From Nonomuraea candida (GTDB lineage: Bacteria; Actinomycetota; Actinomycetes; Streptosporangiales; Streptosporangiaceae): a stretch of 64,000 nt of DNA. The DNA is taken from contig NZ_JOAG01000009.1 of the NCBI RefSeq assembly GCF_000725485.1, forward strand, positions 124,001-188,000, read 5' to 3'. Under the pieces are notes generated by a model. That model saw only the letters and a program-made list of their open reading frames with translations. It made no database searches and had not been told where the DNA came from. A program made the translations under genes and the position numbers. Below are positions 1-7,238 of the stretch, in pieces (the first letter of the stretch is position 1; the number at the start of each line of letters is the position of its first letter).

Positions 1-1
1 C

Positions 2-154
2 TACCCGGCCATCCATCAGTACGCCGCCCGCCGTACGGGCTCGCCCGACGACACGGCGGACGTGATCTCTGAGACGTTCCTCACCGCGTGGCGGCGCATC
101 GCCGACGTCCCTGAGAACGGCCGTTCATCGAGAGGATCGGACCACTCATCGTAA
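2..154 (+). pseudogene. ECF sigma factor remnant (region 2 only)
   Basis: The frame entering from the left edge carries a run typical of sigma-70 region 2 in actinobacterial ECF factors: Asp-Asp-Thr-Ala-Asp-Val followed by Ser-Glu-Thr-Phe-Leu-Thr-Ala-Trp-Arg-Arg. About 40 residues fit the family. After the Val-Pro-Glu that normally leads into the next helix, the sequence changes to an unrelated Gly-Arg-Ser-Ser stretch and stops at TAA 152-154. Regions 3 and 4, which contact the -35 element, are missing, so no functional sigma factor can end here. The break at about base 115 looks like a deletion junction, like several others in the first 14 kb. The 5' end lies outside the window. Confidence 0.6.
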
Positions 155-178
155 AGATCGCCGGAATGCTCAATACTG

Positions 179-189
179 CATACGGTATG
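179..189. promoter_or_regulatory. palindrome upstream of the MFS gene
   Basis: CATAC-G-GTATG is a perfect 11-bp inverted repeat 15 bp before the GTG start of the transporter. It lies in the only AT-rich patch of this junction and could be an operator. No regulator gene is adjacent, so the assignment is a guess. Confidence 0.25.
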
Positions 190-204
190 TGGTACCGGTG
201 AGGC

Positions 205-1593
205 GTGGCAGACAGCACCAGGTTCGCCAGTTTCCTCAGCCGTTCCCGCACCGTGGCGGCGCCCACCTGGAGCCGGTGGCTCGTGCCGCCCGCGGCGCTC
301 TCCGTGCATCTGGCCATCGGGCAGGCGTACGCGTGGAGCGTCTTCAAGCCACCGCTCGAATCCGCGCTGGGCCTGTCGGGCACGCAGAGCGCGCTGCCGT
401 TCCAACTCGGCATCGTCATGCTCGGCCTGTCGGCGGCCTTCGGCGGCACGCTCGTCGAGCGCAACGGGCCCCGCTGGGCCATGTTCGTCTCGATGACCTG
501 CTTCTCCTCCGGCTTCCTGCTGTCCGCGCTGGGCGTGATCACCCGCCAGTACTGGCTGGTCGTGCTCGGCTACGGCTTCGTGGGCGGGATCGGGCTGGGC
601 ATCGGCTACATCTCACCCGTCTCCACGCTGATCAAGTGGTTCCCCGACCGGCCCGGCATGGCCACCGGCATCGCGATCATGGGGTTCGGCGGGGGCGCGC
701 TCATCGCCTCGCCGTGGTCGGCGCAGATGTTGGCCTCCTTCGGCGCGAGCACCGGCGGGATCGCCACGACGTTCCTCGTGCACGGCGTCGTCTACGCCGG
801 GTTCATGTCGATGGGCGTGCTCCTCGTACGGGTGCCGCCCCCCGGCTGGACGCCCCGGGGACGGCGGCCGGCCGCGGCCGTCCGGCTCCGGCCGCTGGTC
901 ACCACGGCCGACGTGTCGGCCCGCAACGCGATCCGCACCCCGCAGTTCTACCTGCTGTGGATCGTGCTGTGCTGCAACGTCACCGCCGGCATCGGCATCC
1001 TGGAGAAGGCCGCGCCGATGATCGTCGACTTCTTCGCCGGCACCTCCGCGGCCGTCGCGGCCGGGGCGGCGGCCGGGTTCGTGGCGCTGCTGTCGCTGGC
1101 CAACATGGCCGGGCGGTTCGTCTGGTCCTCCACCTCCGACCTGATCGGGCGCAAGAACATGTACCGCGTCTACCTGGGCGTCGGCGCGCTGCTCTACCTC
1201 GCCATCGCCCTGGCGGGCGACACCTCCAAGCCGCTGTTCATCGGGTGCGCGCTGGGCATCCTGTCCTTCTACGGCGGCGGCTTCGCCACCGTCCCCGCCT
1301 ACCTGAAGGACCTGTTCGGCACCTACCAGGTCGGCGCGATCCACGGCCGCCTGCTCACCGCCTGGTCCACCGCCGGCGTGCTCGGCCCGCTGATCGTCAA
1401 CGCGATCGCCGACGCGCAGAAGGCCGCCGGGCGCTCGGGCCCCGAGCTCTACACGACCTCGCTGTTCATCATGATCGGGCTGCTCGCCGTGGGCTTCCTG
1501 GCCAACGAGCTGATCAGGCCGGTGCACGAGAGACACCACGAGCGGGTGGCGGGATGGCAGGAGCAGGTGACGGAGAAGGGGCGGACGAGATGA
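205..1593 (+). CDS. OFA-family MFS transporter
   Basis: A 462-residue integral membrane protein with about 12 hydrophobic segments, the usual length for the oxalate/formate antiporter (OFA) branch of the major facilitator superfamily. The first helix contains Gly-Gln-Ala-Tyr-Ala-Trp-Ser-Val-Phe, typical of that branch. A Trp-Phe-Pro-Asp-Arg-Pro-Gly-Met-Ala-Thr-Gly motif follows helix 4. Members move small carboxylates across the cytoplasmic membrane; the substrate here is unknown. The GTG start is preceded by GGTGAGG. The stop overlaps the ATG of the next gene (ATGA, 1590-1593), so the two are translationally coupled. The call to OFA is by motif style and is fairly secure; the substrate is not. 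Confidence 0.85.
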   Translation: MADSTRFASFLSRSRTVAAPTWSRWLVPPAALSVHLAIGQAYAWSVFKPPLESALGLSGTQSALPFQLGIVMLGLSAAFGGTLVERNGPRWAMFVSMTCFSSGFLLSALGVITRQYWLVVLGYGFVGGIGLGIGYISPVSTLIKWFPDRPGMATGIAIMGFGGGALIASPWSAQMLASFGASTGGIATTFLVHGVVYAGFMSMGVLLVRVPPPGWTPRGRRPAAAVRLRPLVTTADVSARNAIRTPQFYLLWIVLCCNVTAGIGILEKAAPMIVDFFAGTSAAVAAGAAAGFVALLSLANMAGRFVWSSTSDLIGRKNMYRVYLGVGALLYLAIALAGDTSKPLFIGCALGILSFYGGGFATVPAYLKDLFGTYQVGAIHGRLLTAWSTAGVLGPLIVNAIADAQKAAGRSGPELYTTSLFIMIGLLAVGFLANELIRPVHERHHERVAGWQEQVTEKGRTR

Positions 1594-1718
1594 GCCAGGA
1601 CAGGCCGGAGGGCCGGCGCGCCGCGCTGATGACGCTGGCGTGGTCGTGGGTGGGGCTGCCGTTCGCGTACGGGGTGTACGAGCTGTTCCTGAAGCTCACC
1701 CAGCTCTTCGCCGGCTGA
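1590..1718 (+). CDS. MFS transporter small subunit-like protein (42 aa)
   Basis: A 42-residue protein overlapping the transporter by four bases. Residues 1-10 are polar and charged. Residues 11-41 form one hydrophobic helix containing Trp-Ser-Trp-Val-Gly-Leu-Pro-Phe-Ala-Tyr-Gly-Val-Tyr-Glu-Leu. Small single-helix proteins coupled to OFA-type transporters are a recurring arrangement and are sometimes annotated as MFS transporter small subunits. The likely role is an accessory helix that stabilises or tunes the transporter. The coupling, the single membrane segment and the lack of a separate ribosome binding site are visible; the function is inference. Confidence 0.7.
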   Translation: MSQDRPEGRRAALMTLAWSWVGLPFAYGVYELFLKLTQLFAG

Positions 1719-1767
1719 GGTGGCACCATGCTCCGGCCCGGTGCGGACTCCCGGCCCCGCGCGCCCG

Positions 1768-2682
1768 TCAGGCCAGGCGCCGGGCCACGGCCTCGGCCAC
1801 CATGGCCAGCGCGTCGGCGCTCGCGGGCAGCACGTTCACCAGCGTGAAGAAGACGTGCATCTGGCCCTCGAACCGCCGGAGCTCGACCGGCACGCCCGCC
1901 TGGCGCAGCCGTTCGGCGTACGTCTCGCCCTCCTCGCGCAGCACGTCGTGCTCGGCGGTCAGCACGACCGCGGGCGGCAGGCCGGACAGGTCCCCGGCGC
2001 GCAGGGGAGAGGCGTCGGGCTCGGCGCGCCGGACGTGGTCGGGCGCGTAGTGGTCCCAGAACCAGGCCACCGCGTCCCGAGTGAGCAGGAGCTGGTTCTC
2101 CGGGTCGTAGTAGGAGTCCCGGTCCAGGTCGCAGTCGGTGACCGGGTAGACGAGCACCTGTAACGCGATGGCCGGGCCGCCCTCGTCCCTGGCGCGCTGG
2201 GCCACGACGGCCGCCAGGTTGCCGCCGGCGCTGTCGCCCGCCACCACGATCGGCAGGCCGGGCCTGGCGGCGGCCGTCCAGAGCAGCGCGGAGTAGGCGT
2301 CGCGGGCGGCGGTGGGGTAGCGGTGCTCGGGCGCGAGCCGGTAGGCGGGCAGGACGACCTCGCAGCCCGTCCGGGCGGCCAGCTCCCTGCCCAGGGTGTC
2401 GAACTCGTCGATGCCGCCCAGGACCCAGCCGCCGCCGTGGTAGTACACGATGACGCCGCGCGGGGCCGCGGTCGGCGTCAGGACGCGGGCGGGGAACGCG
2501 GCGCCGTCCTCGGCCGGGACGGTGACCTCCGCCACGCGGGCCATCTCCGGCCCCTTGCCGCTCAGCCCGCTGAGCATGGCGCTGACCGCGCGCGCCTCCG
2601 CGACGCTCTGCTCGTGCAGCGGTCTGCCGCCCGCCTCCGCGAACTGCTTGAGCAAGCCGGCGGTCGCCCGATCAACGGCCAT
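1768..2682 (-). CDS. alpha/beta hydrolase, hormone-sensitive-lipase type
   Basis: A 304-residue cytoplasmic hydrolase with the HSL (bacterial esterase family IV) layout. His-Gly-Gly-Gly at 82-85 forms the oxyanion hole. Gly-Asp-Ser-Ala-Gly-Gly places the nucleophile at Ser151. Asp246 (Glu-His-Asp-Val-Leu) and His276 (Gln-Met-His-Val-Phe) complete the triad. Such enzymes cleave short- to medium-chain esters; the natural substrate is unknown. The ATG is preceded by GAGGTGACG. The gene stands alone, divergent from the FRG-domain gene. All catalytic residues are present, so it should be active. Confidence 0.88.
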   Translation of the reverse strand: MAVDRATAGLLKQFAEAGGRPLHEQSVAEARAVSAMLSGLSGKGPEMARVAEVTVPAEDGAAFPARVLTPTAAPRGVIVYYHGGGWVLGGIDEFDTLGRELAARTGCEVVLPAYRLAPEHRYPTAARDAYSALLWTAAARPGLPIVVAGDSAGGNLAAVVAQRARDEGGPAIALQVLVYPVTDCDLDRDSYYDPENQLLLTRDAVAWFWDHYAPDHVRRAEPDASPLRAGDLSGLPPAVVLTAEHDVLREEGETYAERLRQAGVPVELRRFEGQMHVFFTLVNVLPASADALAMVAEAVARRLA

Positions 2683-2799
2683 GGCACGTCACCTCGTCGG
2701 GGGGATGGTGATCCACGTCACAACGAACCTAGGGTCCGCGGGCGCGGTTGTCGAGGGCCCTGATGTGTGGGAGGGACGGCCGGGGGCAACGGATGCAGA

Positions 2800-3648
2800 G
2801 TGAAAGTGCACAAGGTGTCGTCCTGGCGGGAGCTGGACGACGCGATCAGTGAGGCCGGGCGGCGCGACGGGGCGGCGCACGCGCATTCCACGCTGGTCTT
2901 CCGGGGGCTGGCGCGCAGCACGTACTCCCACATGTCGGGGCTGGCGCGGCTGCGCGGCGACTACGCGGGCGTCGAGTCGCATCTGATCAGGAACTTCCGG
3001 AAGTACGCGCACCGCCGCGCGCCCGGCCCGACCCTGTGGGACTGGCTGGCCCTGGGCCAGCACCACGGCCTGCCCACCCGCCTGCTGGACTGGACCTTCT
3101 CCCCGCTCGTCGCCCTGCACTTCACCACCGCGTCCTGGCCGGACGACGACGGCCTGCTGCTGGCCGTGGACTGCGCGGGCGCGCACCGGCTGCTGCCCGC
3201 GCCGCTGCGCCGCTCGCTCGACACCGAAGGGGCGCTGGTGTTCACCACGGAGATGCTGGCAGAGGTCGCCCCCGACCTGACCTGCTTCGACCGGCTGGGC
3301 GGTGACGACGCGCCGTTCCTGGCCTTCTTCGAGCCGCCCTCGCTGGACGAGCGGGTGGTCAACCAGTCGTCGGTGCTGTCGGTCTTCTCGTCGCCGACGT
3401 ACCAGCTCGAACGGTGGCTGCGGGAGAACCCGGGGCTCGCGCGGGCGTGGCTGATCCCGGCCGCGGTCAAGGCCGAGATCAGGCAGAGGCTGGACCAGGC
3501 GAACATCACCGAGCGCGTCCTGCTGCCCGGCCTCGACGGGCTGGCCGACTGGCTGCGGCGCTACTACTCGCCCGGCTCGATCGAGGACGGGGAGGGCGAG
3601 AGGACCGGCGGCGCCTCGATGGCCCACCAGCGCGACGACCGTTCGTAG
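2800..3648 (+). CDS. FRG-domain protein
   Basis: A soluble protein of about 282 residues with the FRG domain. The N-terminal half holds the name-giving Val-Phe-Arg-Gly-Leu, then Trp-Asp-Trp-Leu-Ala-Leu-Gly-Gln-His-His-Gly-Leu-Pro-Thr-Arg-Leu-Leu-Asp-Trp. A later Val-Val-Asn-Gln-Ser-Ser-Val-Leu-Ser-Val-Phe also fits the family. FRG proteins are widespread, often in variable or phage-linked loci, and their biochemistry is unresolved. The GTG at 2800 gives a natural N-terminus (Met-Lys-Val-His-Lys-Val). A GTG at 2767 in the same frame would add 11 Gly-rich residues. No partner gene is adjacent: the neighbours are a divergent esterase and a downstream membrane-protein pair on the other strand. 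Confidence 0.8.
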   Translation: MKVHKVSSWRELDDAISEAGRRDGAAHAHSTLVFRGLARSTYSHMSGLARLRGDYAGVESHLIRNFRKYAHRRAPGPTLWDWLALGQHHGLPTRLLDWTFSPLVALHFTTASWPDDDGLLLAVDCAGAHRLLPAPLRRSLDTEGALVFTTEMLAEVAPDLTCFDRLGGDDAPFLAFFEPPSLDERVVNQSSVLSVFSSPTYQLERWLRENPGLARAWLIPAAVKAEIRQRLDQANITERVLLPGLDGLADWLRRYYSPGSIEDGEGERTGGASMAHQRDDRS

Positions 3649-3676
3649 CCGCCGGCGGTGGCCGGGGTCCCGCCGG

Positions 3677-3934
3677 TCAGGCCGGCTGTGCCACGCGGCG
3701 GAGCCGGGCGAGGGCGAGCAGGCCGCCGATCACCGGGACCCAGGCGCGCCACCGCGCGCCGGTCCCGGCGCTGCCGGGGGCCAGCGTGGTGAGGATGATG
3801 ACGGCGAGGTACGCCCCGCCGTGCAGCGGGCCGACCAGCGAGGCCACCGCGGGCACGTGGACGGTGAACAGGTTCACCAGCAGGACCGCCAGCGAGAGGG
3901 TCTCGACGGAGACCGCGACGCGGAGCGCGCGCAC
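3677..3934 (-). CDS. DUF3817-type small membrane protein
   Basis: An 85-residue integral membrane protein with three hydrophobic segments. Features typical of the DUF3817 family are an N-terminal Val-Glu-Thr-Leu-Ser-Leu helix, a Leu-Val-Gly-Pro-Leu-His-Gly-Gly-Ala-Tyr-Leu-Ala motif around residue 40, and a short basic tail. The GTG at 3934 lies five bases after the stop of the upstream gene, with GGAGGG about 13 bases before it, so the two form an operon. The function of the family is unknown. Confidence 0.72.
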   Translation of the reverse strand: MRALRVAVSVETLSLAVLLVNLFTVHVPAVASLVGPLHGGAYLAVIILTTLAPGSAGTGARWRAWVPVIGGLLALARLRRVAQPA

Positions 3935-3939
3935 CGGCC

Positions 3940-4509
3940 TCAACCCTCCGCGCCCGGACGGACGATCATCAGGACGACGACCACGGCCCACAGCAGGTTG
4001 TAGACGCCGGCCAGCATGGACAGGGGCTTCAGCCGCGCCCGGTCGCCGGGGGTGGCCAGGGCGTCGCGCTGGCGGGGGTAGATCTGCACGGCCAGCAGCA
4101 GCCCGGCCGCCGCGGTCAGGACCATCGCCAGGGTGATCCAGATCTCCCCGGTACGGCCCTGCACGAACGCCAGCACGATGCCGGCGGCCGGCACGATGAT
4201 CCCGGCCAGGCTGTAGCCACGGGTGATGCGGTGCATCGCGACCGCCACGGCCCGGCTGCGCCCGTCCGCCTCGCCGTGCCCGCCCGCCTCCGCCCCGGCT
4301 CCGGCCACCGCCACGCTGCCCTCCGTGCTCAAGAGGCCGTCCCCGGCTGACGCCACCCCCGCGCGGGACCCGGCCGTCCCGGTCGCCACGCCGGCCGGGA
4401 CCGGGTCCGCGACCGGCACGTAGCGCGGGAAGAGGCTGGCCGCGATGCCCGAGCCGCCCACGAACACGATCCCGGCCAGCACATGGATGGACAGCAGCAG
4501 GTGTTCCAC
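3940..4509 (-). CDS. integral membrane protein (DUF2269/CopD-like)
   Basis: A 189-residue protein starting at GTG 4509 with GGAGG eight bases upstream. The N-terminal helix reads Leu-Leu-Leu-Ser-Ile-His-Val-Leu-Ala-Gly-Ile-Val-Phe-Val-Gly-Gly-Ser-Gly, the style of DUF2269/CopD-like four-helix membrane proteins. Three more helices follow after a conserved-looking His-Arg-Ile-Thr-Arg-Gly-Tyr. Between helix 1 and that motif lies an Ala/Gly-rich linker of about 50 residues that looks like a low-complexity expansion. The gene leads a two-gene operon with the DUF3817-type gene and is divergent from the GlxA-type regulator, with two palindromes between. The role is unknown. Confidence 0.65.
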   Translation of the reverse strand: MEHLLLSIHVLAGIVFVGGSGIAASLFPRYVPVADPVPAGVATGTAGSRAGVASAGDGLLSTEGSVAVAGAGAEAGGHGEADGRSRAVAVAMHRITRGYSLAGIIVPAAGIVLAFVQGRTGEIWITLAMVLTAAAGLLLAVQIYPRQRDALATPGDRARLKPLSMLAGVYNLLWAVVVVLMIVRPGAEG

Positions 4510-4523
4510 GAAGACCTCCAAAC

Positions 4524-4540
4524 CTTCAGGTAACCTGAAG
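4524..4540. promoter_or_regulatory. operator-like palindrome 1 (CTTCAGGT-A-ACCTGAAG)
   Basis: A perfect 17-bp inverted repeat 14 bp upstream of the GTG at 4509, in the promoter space of the membrane-protein operon. It shares the half-site CTTCAG with palindrome 2, and the two centres are 30 bp apart, about three helical turns. This fits two dimers binding one face of the DNA. Confidence 0.6.
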
Positions 4541-4552
4541 CTTAGCACGCAC

Positions 4553-4571
4553 CCTTCAGGCCCTCTGAAGG
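4553..4571. promoter_or_regulatory. operator-like palindrome 2 (CCTTCAG-N5-CTGAAGG)
   Basis: A second perfect inverted repeat (7-bp arms, 5-bp spacer) in the same divergent gap. It ends in GAAGGAGG, a strong ribosome binding site placed before an ATG at 4581. That ATG is not in the frame of the GlxA-type regulator, so the site may serve a short leader ORF or be fortuitous. Confidence 0.5.
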
Positions 4572-4644
4572 AGGCCGCTGATGGCGCGAATCGTGGGGTG
4601 CGTGTCATTGACGCCACCAACCGGCGACCGGCAGGGTGGGAAGC

Positions 4645-5622
4645 GTGAACCAGCGCCGCGTCGTCTTCGTCGTCTTCGACGGCTTCCAGGCCCTCGACCT
4701 CGCGGGCCCGCACGAGGTGTTCCAGCAGGCGGCCCGGCGCGCGGGCGGCTACTCCTGCGAGGTCGTGGCCCCGCTGCCCGGGCTGGTGCGGGCCGAGAGC
4801 GGCCTGCCCGTGCACGCCGGCCACGGCGTGGCCACGCTCGCCCCTGACGGCGTGGACACGCTGGTCGTGACCGGCGGCAGCGGCGTCTACGCGGTCAGGC
4901 ACGATCCCGCGCTGACCGGCTGGGTCGCCGCCGCCGGCGCCACCGCCCGCCGGGTGGCCTCGGTGTGCACGGGGGCGTTCCTGCTGGCCGCCGCGGGGCT
5001 GCTGGACGGCCGCCGGGTCACCACCCACTGGGGCCGTGCCGGGCGGCTGGCCGAGGAGCACCCCGGCGTCACGGTCGACAGCGATCCGATCTTCATCAGG
5101 GACGGGCGCGTCTGGTCGTCGGCCGGGGTGACCGCCGGCATGGACCTCGCGCTCGCGCTCGTCGAGGACGACCTCGGCGGCGACGTCGCGCTCGCCGTGG
5201 CCAGGCAGCTCGTCCTGTTCCTGCGCAGGCCGGGCAGCCAGTCCCAGTTCAGCGTGCCGCTGTGGACCGCGCAGCCGTCCACCGACCCGATCCGCGCCGC
5301 CGTGGCCGCCATCCACGCCGACCCCGGCGCCCGGCACGACATCCAGGACCTCGCCGCGCACGCCGGGCTCAGCCCCCGCCACCTGCAGCGCCGCTTCACC
5401 GCCGAGCTCGGCGTGCCGCCCGGCTCCTACGTCGAGCGCGTCCGGGTCGAGGCCGCCCAGCGGGCGCTGGCGCAGAGCGACGACCCCGTCGAGGTCATCG
5501 CCCGCCGCTGCGGCTTCGGCACCGCCGAGACGCTGCGCCGCACGTTCCACCGCCGGGTGGGCGTCGCGCCCTCCGACTACCGCGACCGATTCCACTCCAC
5601 CGCCATGGGAGGCGACCAGTGA
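4645..5622 (+). CDS. GlxA-family (DJ-1/PfpI plus AraC) regulator
   Basis: A transcription factor of about 325 residues. Residues 1-185 form a DJ-1/PfpI-like domain with the nucleophile-elbow region Ala-Ser-Val-Cys-Thr-Gly-Ala-Phe-Leu-Leu. Residues 215-315 form an AraC DNA-binding domain with two helix-turn-helix units (Leu-Ser-Pro-Arg-His-Leu-Gln-Arg-Arg-Phe, then Cys-Gly-Phe-Gly-Thr-Ala-Glu-Thr-Leu-Arg-Arg-Thr-Phe). Members act as ligand-responsive activators; the ligand here is unknown. The GTG at 4645 gives the expected N-terminus (Asn-Gln-Arg-Arg-Val-Val-Phe-Val-Val-Phe-Asp-Gly); a GTG at 4636 is also possible. It is divergent from the membrane-protein pair across two palindromes. Confidence 0.85.
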   Translation: MNQRRVVFVVFDGFQALDLAGPHEVFQQAARRAGGYSCEVVAPLPGLVRAESGLPVHAGHGVATLAPDGVDTLVVTGGSGVYAVRHDPALTGWVAAAGATARRVASVCTGAFLLAAAGLLDGRRVTTHWGRAGRLAEEHPGVTVDSDPIFIRDGRVWSSAGVTAGMDLALALVEDDLGGDVALAVARQLVLFLRRPGSQSQFSVPLWTAQPSTDPIRAAVAAIHADPGARHDIQDLAAHAGLSPRHLQRRFTAELGVPPGSYVERVRVEAAQRALAQSDDPVEVIARRCGFGTAETLRRTFHRRVGVAPSDYRDRFHSTAMGGDQ

Positions 5623-5700
5623 CGACGTAGCGAGCCTCGGGTGGGGGAAGGGCAGGGAAGGGGCGCGGAGGGAAGGCCGGGAAGGGGGCGGGAGAGGGCG

Positions 5701-6153
5701 CTAGGAGGTGGCGCCAGGAGGGGCGGTGAAGGCGGCGCGGAGGGTGGCGCCCACCTGGCGCAGGACCGGGTCGGCCGTCTCGCCGAACATCCGCTCGTCC
5801 ACCCCGGCCACCGCCTCCCGGGCCCGGCGCAGCAGGCGGTCGCCGTCGGGGGTCACCTCGATGGCCGACGCGGCCCCCGCGCGGGCCGTGTTGTCGCGCA
5901 CCAGGCCCGCCCCGGCCAGCGCCTTCACCGCCGCGTGCACGCTCTGCACCGTGATGCCCGACATGCGGGCCAGGTCGCTGAACGACGCGCCGGGCACGGC
6001 CGCGATGTGACCGAGCAGCCCGAGCCGGCTCACCGTGAGGTCGAGCGCCGCCAGCGCGGCGTTGAGCTCGGTCTCGACGCGGCGCGCCAGCGTGAGCACC
6101 AGGATGGAGGCGCTGGTCACCGGAGGGCCGGGGCGCCCGTTCTCGTAGGTCAC
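5701..6153 (-). CDS. MarR-family regulator
   Basis: A 150-residue winged-helix protein. Residues 30-95 hold Leu-Thr-Val-Ser-Arg-Leu-Gly-Leu-Leu-Gly-His-Ile, Phe-Ser-Asp-Leu-Ala-Arg-Met-Ser-Gly-Ile-Thr-Val-Gln-Ser-Val and a basic wing. The second helix pair is a dimerisation arm. The GTG at 6153 has GGGAGA upstream. The gene stands alone, tail to tail with the GlxA-type regulator. Four 11-bp direct repeats lie 44-87 bp upstream of its start (6197-6240) and may be part of its control. Targets and ligand are unknown. Confidence 0.75.
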   Translation of the reverse strand: MTYENGRPGPPVTSASILVLTLARRVETELNAALAALDLTVSRLGLLGHIAAVPGASFSDLARMSGITVQSVHAAVKALAGAGLVRDNTARAGAASAIEVTPDGDRLLRRAREAVAGVDERMFGETADPVLRQVGATLRAAFTAPPGATS

Positions 6154-6196
6154 CGTCCAAGTCTCCCGCACCCGGAAGCCTGCTCGCGGCCAGGAC

Positions 6197-6240
6197 GCGG
6201 CCACGGTGCAGCCACGGTGCGGCCACGGTGCGGCCACGGC
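6197..6240. repeat. four 11-bp direct repeats (GCGGCCACGGT)
   Basis: Four head-to-tail copies start at 6197, 6208, 6219 and 6230; two copies differ by one base each. An 11-bp period is close to one helical turn, so the copies present the same face of the DNA. The array lies upstream of the MarR gene and could be an iterated binding site or simply a short tandem duplication. Confidence 0.7.
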
Positions 6241-6419
6241 GCGGGCGGGCCAGGGTTCGGGCCTGGCGGACGAGCGCTGGGCGGTCTCGTACGTCGACTC
6301 CCTGGTTCTTCAGGCCCTGTATGAGGCCGGTCTGCTCCGCTGAGGCCCGAAAAGCGACACTTCTCCCGGTACGCGTTGATCGCTAGGCTGGGCGTCACCC
6401 CAGTGCAGGGAGATCTCGC

Positions 6420-7238
6420 GTGAGTGCTGCTGAGCCGCATGTGCCCGGTGTCGATCCCACGGTTCCCAGCGTGGCCCGCATGTACGACTACTACCTGGGC
6501 GGCAAGGACCACTTCCCGGCGGACCGCGAGGCCGCCGAGAAGATCATCGCGATCGTCCCCGAGGTGCGCGAGACGGCCCGCGACAACCGGGCCTTCATCG
6601 GCAAGGCCGTGCGGGTCATGGCCGAGCGGGGCGTGCGGCAGTTCCTCGACATCGGCGCCGGCCTGCCCACGCAGGAGAACGTGCACCAGGTCGCGCAGCG
6701 GATCGTCCCCGACGCCCGCGTGGTCTATGTCGACAACGACCCGATCGTCCTGACGCACGCCCGCGCCCTGCTGGCCGACAGCCCCGGCACCGTCGCGGTC
6801 TGGGGCGACATCACCGACCCCGCCGCCATCCTGGCCGACCCCGAGGTGGCCGGGCACCTGGACTTCGGGCGGCCCGTCGGGCTGCTGATGTCGGCGGTGC
6901 TGCACTTCGTCCCCGGCGACCAGCAGGCCGACGACATCGTCAAGACGCTGCGCGCGCCGCTCGTGCCCGGCAGCCACCTGCTGATCTCGCACTTCTTCAC
7001 CCCGGACGCCGACGACCCGAAGGTCAAGGCGGGCCAGCAGGTCTACAAGGGGACCAGGCCGGGCGCGCTGGCCGCCCGCTCGCTGCGGCAGATCGGCGCC
7101 TACTTCGACGGCCTGACCCTGCTGGAGCCGGGGCTCGTCCCGGTAAAGTCGTGGCGGCCCGAGTCGGAGCTCGACCGCCAGGCCAGGATCGACCTGACCA
7201 TCCCCGGCCTCATCGGCGCCGTCGGCCATCTCCCCTGA
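6420..7238 (+). CDS. SAM-dependent methyltransferase (DUF574/SAV2177 family)
   Basis: A 272-residue cytoplasmic protein of the actinobacteria-specific DUF574 family. Diagnostic runs are Pro-Ser-Val-Ala-Arg-Met-Tyr-Asp-Tyr-Tyr-Leu-Gly-Gly-Lys-Asp-His-Phe near the N-terminus, the SAM-binding Phe-Leu-Asp-Ile-Gly-Ala-Gly-Leu-Pro-Thr at about residue 80, and Val-Tyr-Val-Asp-Asn-Asp-Pro-Ile-Val-Leu as motif II. The fold is a class I methyltransferase; the methyl acceptor is not known for the family. GTG start with GGGAG upstream. Its 3' end overlaps the convergent signal peptidase gene by 29 bp, leaving no room for a terminator between them. Confidence 0.9.
   Translation: MSAAEPHVPGVDPTVPSVARMYDYYLGGKDHFPADREAAEKIIAIVPEVRETARDNRAFIGKAVRVMAERGVRQFLDIGAGLPTQENVHQVAQRIVPDARVVYVDNDPIVLTHARALLADSPGTVAVWGDITDPAAILADPEVAGHLDFGRPVGLLMSAVLHFVPGDQQADDIVKTLRAPLVPGSHLLISHFFTPDADDPKVKAGQQVYKGTRPGALAARSLRQIGAYFDGLTLLEPGLVPVKSWRPESELDRQARIDLTIPGLIGAVGHLP

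Noticed and set aside
189..1718. A 509-codon plus-strand frame over the OFA transporter
   Set aside because: Arg-rich shadow of the transporter in another frame; only its last part coincides with the real 42-residue gene, which has its own ATG at 1590.
4581..4847. ATG ORF behind a perfect GAAGGAGG site before the GlxA-type gene
   Set aside because: Beyond about 20 codons the product is Arg/Pro-rich shadow sequence of the regulator. Not called as a gene, though the site is noted as odd.
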